Shown: positions 58,223-64,000 of the stretch, piece by piece
How positions within the stretch are numbered: position 1 is the first letter of the stretch
Layout of the letters: every line of letters starts with the position of its first letter
Assembly (NCBI RefSeq): GCF_020423045.1
Contig: NZ_CP081943.1
Span: forward strand, 2,418,001 to 2,482,000
Direction: 5' to 3'
DNA from: Pseudomonas sp. MM213
GTDB taxonomy: Bacteria > Pseudomonadota > Gammaproteobacteria > Pseudomonadales > Pseudomonadaceae
DNA: 64,000 nucleotides
Notes under the pieces: model-generated
What the model was told of the DNA's origin: nothing
The model's input: the letters and a program-made list of their open reading frames with translations, nothing else
Database searches by the model: none
Made by a program: the position numbers and the translations under genes

Positions 58223-59620
58223 ATGCCCAACGCTCAACACGCTCACCGCGCAACCACACCCTCTGGACTCAAGCGCGTCGTGGCCGCCGCCATGGCCGGC
58301 ACAGTCGCCGAATGGTATGAATTCTTCCTTTATGGCACCGCGTCGGCACTGGTCTTCGGCCAGTTGTTCTTCCGCCAGACCGACAGTCCCATCGACGGCA
58401 TCATCGCCGCTTTCGCCCTGTACGCCGTGGGCTTTCTCGCCCGTCCGTTGGGTGGCCTGGTGTTCGGTCACTACGGCGACAAGTACGGCCGCAAGCGCCT
58501 GCTGCAACTGAGCCTGGTGGTGGTCGGTATCACCACCTTCTTGATGGGTTGCCTGCCCGGCTTCAACCAGATCGGCTATGCCGCACCGGTGTTGCTGGTG
58601 CTGCTGCGGCTGATCCAGGGTTTCGCGTTTGGCGGCGAATGGGGCGGTGCAATTCTACTGGTGTCCGAGCATTGCCCGGACAATCGCCGAGGTTTCTGGG
58701 CCAGTTGGCCGCAAGCCGGTGTGCCGGCCGGTAACCTGGTGGCGACGGTTGCGCTGCTGCTGTTGTCGTCGAACCTGTCGGAGGAGCAATTCCTCGCCTG
58801 GGGCTGGCGCGTGGCGTTCTGGTTCTCGGCCTTCGTGGTACTGATCGGCTACTGGATTCGCACCAGCGTCGATGACGCGCCGATTTTCAAGGAAGCCCAG
58901 GCCCGTCAGGCGCAGACCAAGCAACAGCAACTGGGCGTGGTCGAAGTGCTGCGTCACCACTGGCGTTCGGTACTGGTCGGTATTGGCGCGCGGTTTGCCG
59001 AAAACATCCTCTACTACACCGTCGTGACGTTCTCGATTACCTATCTGAAACTGGTGGTGCACAAGGACACGTCCGAAATTCTGCTGCTGATGTTCGGCGC
59101 GCACCTGCTGCACTTCTTCATGATTCCGTTGATGGGTTATCTGTCTGACCTGGTGGGGCGCAAACCGGTGTACCTGACCGGCGCGATCCTCACGGCGTTC
59201 TGGGGTTTCATCGGTTTCCCGATGATGGACACCGGCAACAACTGGCTGATCATGGCGGCCATCACCCTGGGCCTGGCCATCGAGTCGATGACCTACGCGC
59301 CCTACTCGGCGCTGATGGCGGAAATGTTCCCGACTCACGTGCGCTACACCGCGTTGTCCCTGTGCTACCAGGTGGCGCCGATCTTCGCCGGCTCCCTCGC
59401 TCCGTTGATTGCGATCACCTTGCTCAACAAGTACCACAGCTCGACACCGATCGCGTTTTACCTGGTCGGCGCGTCGCTGATCTCTATCATCGCGGTCGGC
59501 TTGACCCGTGAGACACGTGGCAAGTCGTTGCACCTGGTGGACAGCGAATCTGCCGCGCGCATCGCCGCCCTCCACGATGCCGAACCAGTGACCGCACGCC
59601 GCAGCGATTCCTTGGCCTGA
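58223..59620 (+). CDS. MHS-family MFS symporter (proline/hydroxyproline:H+ type)
   Basis: A 465-residue twelve-helix transporter of the metabolite:H+ symporter family: start segment [20 protein letters not shown], loop motif [17 protein letters not shown], and [21 protein letters not shown] start at ATGCCCAACGC after AGGAAACG. It lies between lhpC and the semialdehyde dehydrogenase and probably carries hydroxyproline or proline, giving the cluster a second uptake route. Confidence 0.92.
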   Translation: MPNAQHAHRATTPSGLKRVVAAAMAGTVAEWYEFFLYGTASALVFGQLFFRQTDSPIDGIIAAFALYAVGFLARPLGGLVFGHYGDKYGRKRLLQLSLVVVGITTFLMGCLPGFNQIGYAAPVLLVLLRLIQGFAFGGEWGGAILLVSEHCPDNRRGFWASWPQAGVPAGNLVATVALLLLSSNLSEEQFLAWGWRVAFWFSAFVVLIGYWIRTSVDDAPIFKEAQARQAQTKQQQLGVVEVLRHHWRSVLVGIGARFAENILYYTVVTFSITYLKLVVHKDTSEILLLMFGAHLLHFFMIPLMGYLSDLVGRKPVYLTGAILTAFWGFIGFPMMDTGNNWLIMAAITLGLAIESMTYAPYSALMAEMFPTHVRYTALSLCYQVAPIFAGSLAPLIAITLLNKYHSSTPIAFYLVGASLISIIAVGLTRETRGKSLHLVDSESAARIAALHDAEPVTARRSDSLA

Positions 59621-59630
59621 CGCCGCAGAC

Positions 59631-59724
59631 CTGTAGGAGCGAAGCTTGCTCGCGAAGACGATGTGTCAGCTGACATCTCTGTTGAATGTATTACCGCCTT
59701 CGCGAGCAAGCTTCGCTCCTACAG
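59631..59724. repeat. REP doublet
   Basis: CTGTAGGAGCGAAGCTTGCT and its inverse flank GTCAGCTGACATCTCTGTTG. It separates the symporter and aldehyde dehydrogenase genes on the same strand. Confidence 0.88.
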
Positions 59725-59757
59725 ATCCAGTCCCCCACATTCCGACAGGAGCTTTCC

Positions 59758-61338
59758 ATGCCCGAGATCATCGGCCACAACTACATCGGCGGTGCGCGCA
59801 GTGCTGCTGGCAAAATCACCGTGCGCAGCCACGACGCCACTACCGGTGAAGCGCTGCCCTACGCGTTCATGCAGGCCACCAACGAAGAAGTCGACGCCGC
59901 CGCCCAGGCCGCCGCAGCCGCCTACCCGACCTTTCGCACGTTGTCGGCTATACGCCGCGCGGAATTTCTCGAAGCCATCGCCACGCAACTGGAGGCACTG
60001 GACGATGATTTCATCGCTCTGGTGACCCGCGAGACGGCGCTGCCGAACGGACGGATTCTAGGTGAACGCACGCGCACCAGCAGCCAGATGCGCCTGTTTG
60101 CGCAAGTCCTGCGCCGTGGCGATTTTTATGCGGCACGCATCGACCGGGCCCTGCCCGAGCGTCAGCCACTGCCACGAGCTGATTTGCGCCAATACCGGAT
60201 CGGCGTCGGCCCGGTCGCGGTGTTCGGTGCGAGCAATTTCCCGCTGGCATTCTCAACCGCCGGTGGCGATACCGCTGCCGCCCTGGCCGCCGGTTGTCCG
60301 GTGGTGTTCAAGGCCCACAGCGGGCATATGGCGACGGCCGAACTCGTGGCCGACGCAATCATCCGTGCCGCCGAGCAGACTGACATGCCCAAGGGTGTGT
60401 TCAACATGATCTACGGTTCTGGCGTGGGCGAAACCCTGGTCAAACATCCGGCGATTCAGGCGGTCGGTTTCACGGGGTCACTCAAGGGTGGCCGCGCGCT
60501 GTGCGACATGGCCGCGGCACGAGCGCAGCCGATTCCCGTGTTCGCCGAAATGAGCAGCATCAATCCCGTGCTGGTATTGCCCGAAGCACTGCAAATGCGG
60601 GGCGAGAAAATTGCCAACGAACTCGCCGCCTCCGTGGTGCTCGGCTGTGGCCAGTTCTGCACAAACCCGGGACTGGTGATCGGTATTCGCTCGCCAGCGT
60701 TCAGCGCCTTCACCCAATCGCTGAGCGCCGTGATGGCGGGGCAACCGGGGCAGACCATGCTCAACTTCGGCACGCTCGACAGCTACGCCAACGGTGTGCA
60801 GGCGTTGCACGCGCACCCGAACATCACTCACCTGGCCGGTCGCGATCAACAGGGCACACAGGCGCAGCCGCAACTGTTCAAGGCTGACGTGAGTCTGTTG
60901 TTCGATGGCGACCCGCTGTTGCAAGAAGAAGTGTTCGGTCCGGCGACAGTGTTGGTGGAAGTGGCCGACAAAGCCGAACTGCAACGGGCACTTCAGCACT
61001 TGCACGGGCAACTCACGGCCACGCTGATTGCTGAAGCCGGCGACCTGCAAAATCACCCCGGGCTGTTACCGCTGCTGGAGCAAAAAGTTGGCCGGGTGTT
61101 GTTCAACGGTTACCCGACCGGCGTCGAAGTCTGCGATGCGATGGTGCATGGCGGGCCTTATCCGGCCACCTCAGATGCGCGCGGCACCTCGGTCGGCAGC
61201 CTCGCCATCGAGCGTTTCCTGCGCCCTGTGTGCTATCAGAACTGTCCCGACGCGCTTCTGCCCGACCCGCTGAAAAATGCCAACCCGCTGGGCATCGCTC
61301 GCCTGGTCGATGGCAGCAGTCAACGCACGCCCCTGTAA
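59758..61338 (+). CDS. 2-Oxoglutarate semialdehyde dehydrogenase (aldehyde dehydrogenase, NADP+)
   Basis: A 526-residue aldehyde dehydrogenase. It has the NAD(P)-binding segment VAVFGASNFPLAFSTAGGDT, the catalytic Glu in IPVFAEMSSINPV and the catalytic Cys in VVLGCGQFCTNPG. This variant belongs to the AraE/KGSADH-like group used in hydroxyproline and sugar-acid pathways. It completes the route to 2-oxoglutarate. The open frame runs into the REP doublet; the ATG at 59758 after ACAGGAG is the start. Confidence 0.92.
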   Translation: MPEIIGHNYIGGARSAAGKITVRSHDATTGEALPYAFMQATNEEVDAAAQAAAAAYPTFRTLSAIRRAEFLEAIATQLEALDDDFIALVTRETALPNGRILGERTRTSSQMRLFAQVLRRGDFYAARIDRALPERQPLPRADLRQYRIGVGPVAVFGASNFPLAFSTAGGDTAAALAAGCPVVFKAHSGHMATAELVADAIIRAAEQTDMPKGVFNMIYGSGVGETLVKHPAIQAVGFTGSLKGGRALCDMAAARAQPIPVFAEMSSINPVLVLPEALQMRGEKIANELAASVVLGCGQFCTNPGLVIGIRSPAFSAFTQSLSAVMAGQPGQTMLNFGTLDSYANGVQALHAHPNITHLAGRDQQGTQAQPQLFKADVSLLFDGDPLLQEEVFGPATVLVEVADKAELQRALQHLHGQLTATLIAEAGDLQNHPGLLPLLEQKVGRVLFNGYPTGVEVCDAMVHGGPYPATSDARGTSVGSLAIERFLRPVCYQNCPDALLPDPLKNANPLGIARLVDGSSQRTPL

Positions 61339-61367
61339 AAAAAGCGCCACCGGTTTACCGGTGGCGC
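61337..61367 (-). terminator. Rho-independent terminator of the LDH2-type reductase gene
   Basis: GCGCCACCGG/CCGGTGGCGC (10-bp perfect stem, 61344-61353 with 61358-61367, TTTA loop) is followed, on the minus strand, by seven T residues that overlap the stop codon of the convergent dehydrogenase gene. Confidence 0.88.
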
Positions 61368-61377
61368 ACGCTCTCAC

Positions 61378-62385
61378 TCATCCCAGCAGCGCTTTCAGAT
61401 CGTTGTACAACGCCTCGGGAATCTCGACGCCCTCCACCAGGCTACGCGCTCGCGCCTCATAGCGCCGTTGCGAGGGCAACCGTGCGCCCTGCCCTTCAAT
61501 ACTCTCAAACAAGACCTCGGCACGGGCCAGATGCTGCTCGGTGGCTTCACCGAGAAAACGTCGTGGATCAAGGGCAATGATCAACTCGCCGTGGTACGGC
61601 GACGACTTGCTGCCGGCGTCGTAAGCCAGTGACTCGGCGCTGGTCAGATCACCAATCAGCGGTCCGGCGATCAGCTCCACCATGGCCGCCAGCGCCGAGC
61701 CTTTATGCCCACCGAACGTCAGCATCGCGCCCGCATCGAGCACCACGTTGGCATCGGTGCTGGGCTGGCCCTGCGCGTCCACACCCCAACCCTCGGGAAG
61801 CGCTTTGCCGGCGCGCCGGTGCAACTCGATATCGCCACGGGCAATCGCGCTGGTGGCGAAGTCGAACACAAACGGATCCTTGCCCGAGCGTGGCCAGCCG
61901 AACGCAATGGGATTGGTGCCAAACACTGGCTGGCTGCCGCCCGCGGGCGCCACCCAGGCATGGCTGGGATTGCAGGCCAATGCCACGAGGCCGGCCGCCG
62001 TCAGTTGCTCGATCTCAACCCACAGCGCAGAGAAATGCACGCAGCGATTGATTGCCAGCGCAGCGATACCGTTTGCCCGGGCTTTCTGCGCCAACAACGG
62101 CAGCCCCGCCTGGAACGCCAATTGTGAAAAACCACCCGCCGCGTCCACGCGCACGATCGAAGGCGCTTGATCGATGACCTGCGGCTCGGCATCGGCCGCC
62201 ACTTTGCCTGCCCTGAGTGAGTTGACGCAGCCCAGGATCCGATACAAACCATGGGAGGCGCAGCCATCGCGCTCGCCGGCAATCACTGTGGCTGTCACCG
62301 CCTGAGCGTGGGCAAGGTTGAAACCGTTGTGCAGCAAGATCGATTCGGCCAGCTCGCGAGCTTCGGCCAGGGACAGACGGATCAT
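61378..62385 (-). CDS. Delta1-pyrroline-2-carboxylate/piperideine-2-carboxylate reductase (LDH2/DpkA family)
   Basis: A 335-residue NAD(P)H-dependent oxidoreductase of the malate/lactate dehydrogenase (LDH2/MDH2) family. Motifs include GERDGCASHGLYRILG with the catalytic His, and FGTNPIAFGWPRSGKDPFVFDFATS-like nucleotide-binding region (positions about 154-180). The start is ATG 62385 with a perfect AAGGAGG site. It would reduce pyrroline-2-carboxylate, produced by 3-hydroxyproline dehydratases, to L-proline. It is convergent with the aldehyde dehydrogenase gene. Confidence 0.9.
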   Translation of the reverse strand: MIRLSLAEARELAESILLHNGFNLAHAQAVTATVIAGERDGCASHGLYRILGCVNSLRAGKVAADAEPQVIDQAPSIVRVDAAGGFSQLAFQAGLPLLAQKARANGIAALAINRCVHFSALWVEIEQLTAAGLVALACNPSHAWVAPAGGSQPVFGTNPIAFGWPRSGKDPFVFDFATSAIARGDIELHRRAGKALPEGWGVDAQGQPSTDANVVLDAGAMLTFGGHKGSALAAMVELIAGPLIGDLTSAESLAYDAGSKSSPYHGELIIALDPRRFLGEATEQHLARAEVLFESIEGQGARLPSQRRYEARARSLVEGVEIPEALYNDLKALLG

Positions 62386-62649
62386 AATCACCTCCTTGAA
62401 CAGACCGTCCAGCCTGACCCGTTCCAGCCGTCACGGCTTGATCGCTTTAGGCCGACGCCATGACGAATTCGGCACATATGGATCATTGCGATGCGTCTTT
62501 GCATTGGTTCGGCATCGTCGGCCATCATTCGCTGCAAAACCGCAAAAAAATCAAAAAAACCGCCCCTCAACGCGTTGTTTTACCGTAGCCTCGTCCCCCA
62601 TCCTGAACGCCAATCTTGAACCCTGCACACGGCCACTAACTGTTTTCCC

Positions 62650-63780
62650 ATGCGCAAACTTCTGTACCTGACTTTCTCCATGGCATTGATTGCCGCCCTG
62701 ACGACCTACGCCATGTGGGCCGCGGATCGTCCGGCGGGTCATTACCTGTCGGACTTGCGCATCGATCTCGCCATCGATCAGGGAACGCCTGCCGATCGTG
62801 GCAACCTGCTGGGTATCCAGCCCGAACTGTTTCCCACCGACTACCAAAGCACCGAACGCTTGCACCGCAAACTCGCGGCCTATTTGCAGAAAGCCCAGGA
62901 ACAGGGGCTGCTGAATGAAAAAACCATCGTGGTGCTGCCCGAACATGTCGGCACCTGGCTGATGGTCAGCGGCGAGAAAGACGAGTTGTATCAAGCCACC
63001 ACGCTCAAGGAAGCCATGAACTGGCTGGCGGTGAGCAACCCGTTGAAGTTCATCCGCGCGCTGATCGGCGCCAAGGGTGACAACCGCCTCGACGATGCGC
63101 ACCTGCGCATGAAAGCCAAGAGCATGGCCAAGGATTACCAGGCCCTGTTTGGTGGGCTGGCAAAGGAATTTCACGTGACGCTCGTGGCGGGCTCCATCGT
63201 GCTGCCCGAGCCGAGCATCATCGACGGCACGCTGAAAATCGGTCGCGGTGCGCTGTACAACAGCAGCGTGGTGTTCGGCCGCGACGGGCTGCCGATTGGC
63301 CAGCCACAACGCCAGATGCACCCGATCGTCGATGAAAGCGATGTGATCCAGGCCAATGGCGAACACACGCTCAATGTCGTCGACACCCCGGCCGGACGCC
63401 TGGGTGTGTTGATCGGCAGCGACAGCTGGTACCCGGACAACTACCGCCAACTCGACGATCAGGGCGCGCAACTGGTCGCGGTCCCGGCGTTCGTCATCGG
63501 TCGCGGCGCCTGGGACAAGCCATGGCGCGGCTACAAGGGTCTGTCGGCGCCCGATTCCGTCAGCCTCAAGGCTGGCGAACTGAGCGAGGGTCAAGCCTGG
63601 CACCGCCTGACGCTGACCGCTCAACCGCCCGCCAGCCAGGCCATCGCCGGCATGAGCGTATTCCTGCGCGGGCAGTTCTGGGATCAGGGCAGCGCCGGGC
63701 AAAGTTTTCTCAGCAGCAACGGGCAGCATTTCGCCGGTGGAAACTTCCGTGGCGCGCGTTTGCTGAACCTTTGGTTGTAA
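62650..63780 (+). CDS. Membrane-anchored nitrilase-fold protein lacking catalytic Lys and Cys
   Basis: A 376-residue carbon-nitrogen hydrolase-fold protein with an N-terminal membrane anchor or signal (LLYLTFSMALIAALTTYAMW). The nitrilase Glu is kept (VVLPEHVGTW, Glu98). The lysine motif normally RKMHP reads RQMHP (Gln222), and the nucleophile normally ICYD reads IGSD (Gly256). With two of three catalytic residues changed it is probably not an amidase. The following AraC regulator gene begins three bases after its stop, so they are likely cotranscribed. Confidence 0.82.
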   Translation: MRKLLYLTFSMALIAALTTYAMWAADRPAGHYLSDLRIDLAIDQGTPADRGNLLGIQPELFPTDYQSTERLHRKLAAYLQKAQEQGLLNEKTIVVLPEHVGTWLMVSGEKDELYQATTLKEAMNWLAVSNPLKFIRALIGAKGDNRLDDAHLRMKAKSMAKDYQALFGGLAKEFHVTLVAGSIVLPEPSIIDGTLKIGRGALYNSSVVFGRDGLPIGQPQRQMHPIVDESDVIQANGEHTLNVVDTPAGRLGVLIGSDSWYPDNYRQLDDQGAQLVAVPAFVIGRGAWDKPWRGYKGLSAPDSVSLKAGELSEGQAWHRLTLTAQPPASQAIAGMSVFLRGQFWDQGSAGQSFLSSNGQHFAGGNFRGARLLNLWL

Positions 63781-63783
63781 ACC

Positions 63784-64000
63784 ATGAAACCGTTGCCGAT
63801 GCGTCTGGGCGATCTGTCGGTGGGCTTTGTTCATAGCCTGGCCGACGCGGTGCGCAGTCACGGCATTGATCCCCAGCCCCTGCTCGACCAGTATGGCCTG
63901 GACCCCGCCCGGCTTGGCGAAGCCTGCGCCCGGCTGTCGATCCCGCGCTACATGCGCCTGGGCCACGGCGCCATCCAACTGACCGCCGACCCGGCACTGG
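63784..64000 (+). CDS. AraC-family regulator, N-terminal part (cut by the window edge)
   Basis: The first 72 residues are visible (MKPLPMRLGDLSVGFVHSLA; PQPLLDQYGLDPARLGEACA; SIPRYMRLGHGAIQLT). They match the N-terminal arabinose-binding-like domain that precedes the AraC HTH in many Pseudomonas regulators such as OruR/ArgR-like types. The DNA-binding domain lies beyond the window. It follows the nitrilase-fold gene by three bases. Confidence 0.75.
   Translation, partial: MKPLPMRLGDLSVGFVHSLADAVRSHGIDPQPLLDQYGLDPARLGEACARLSIPRYMRLGHGAIQLTADPAL

Overview
This window is a GC-rich chromosomal segment of a fluorescent-group Pseudomonas. The evidence is a PrrF iron-responsive sRNA behind a Fur box, the leucine/isovalerate (liu) gene order, a DUF6124 protein, and abundant Pseudomonas-type REP palindromes (TGTAGGAGCGAGGCTTGCCCG and variants) at most operon junctions. 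Almost all of it is coding. I saw no insertion sequence, integrase, tRNA, rRNA or CRISPR array.

Layout. (1) 1-7.7 kb: an acyl-CoA synthetase divergent from liuABCD (isovaleryl-CoA to 3-hydroxy-3-methylglutaryl-CoA), with two palindromic operators between them; the usual regulator liuR and lyase liuE are not here. (2) 7.7-9.1 kb: an S24-type repressor with Ala at the catalytic Ser position, a divergent DUF6124 gene, and the prrF sRNA. (3) 9.3-13.7 kb: an M14 carboxypeptidase, then a catalase-like haem protein plus cytochrome b561 operon divergent from an ECF sigma/anti-sigma operon; both operons carry the same -35/-10 pair (GGAATAA-N14-CGTCT). (4) 13.7-22.7 kb: an IclR regulator and a PotABCD-like ABC transporter operon with a three-subunit opine/HCN-synthase-like flavin dehydrogenase. 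Inside this operon lies a tandem array of ten REP doublets with an exact 135-bp period. (5) 22.8-29.3 kb: a Csu-type archaic chaperone-usher pilus operon. (6) 29.5-34.6 kb: a ZapE-family ATPase, an LRR-kinase fusion protein, a YebC-family protein and an orphan short VgrG.

(7) 34.6-41.6 kb: 2-aminoethylphosphonate (AEP) catabolism: an FAD amine oxidase, a GlpT/UhpC-type transporter, two LysR regulators, phnW and phnX. (8) 41.8-45.7 kb: a second cytochrome b561, a D-cysteine desulfhydrase/ACC deaminase-like enzyme and 2,4-dienoyl-CoA reductase (fadH).

(9) 45.9-62.4 kb: a large hydroxyproline cluster. trans-4-Hydroxy-L-proline is epimerised (lhpA), oxidised by a three-subunit dehydrogenase, deaminated (lhpC) to 2-oxoglutarate semialdehyde and oxidised by an aldehyde dehydrogenase to 2-oxoglutarate. 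A fused aconitase-X enzyme and an atypical proline-racemase-family protein probably dehydrate 3-hydroxyprolines to pyrroline-2-carboxylate, which an LDH2-type reductase converts to L-proline. An ABC transporter and an MHS symporter bring in substrate. GntR and PAS-AraC regulators are embedded, and GTATAC-centred sites precede the GntR gene, the ABC operon and lhpC. (10) 62.6-64.0 kb: a membrane-anchored nitrilase-fold protein lacking its catalytic Lys and Cys, followed by the start of an AraC regulator cut by the window edge.

The most unusual points are the ten-unit REP-doublet array inside an operon, the twin ECF promoters, the Ser/Thr proline-racemase paralogue, the catalytically degenerate nitrilase, and the LRR-kinase fusion.
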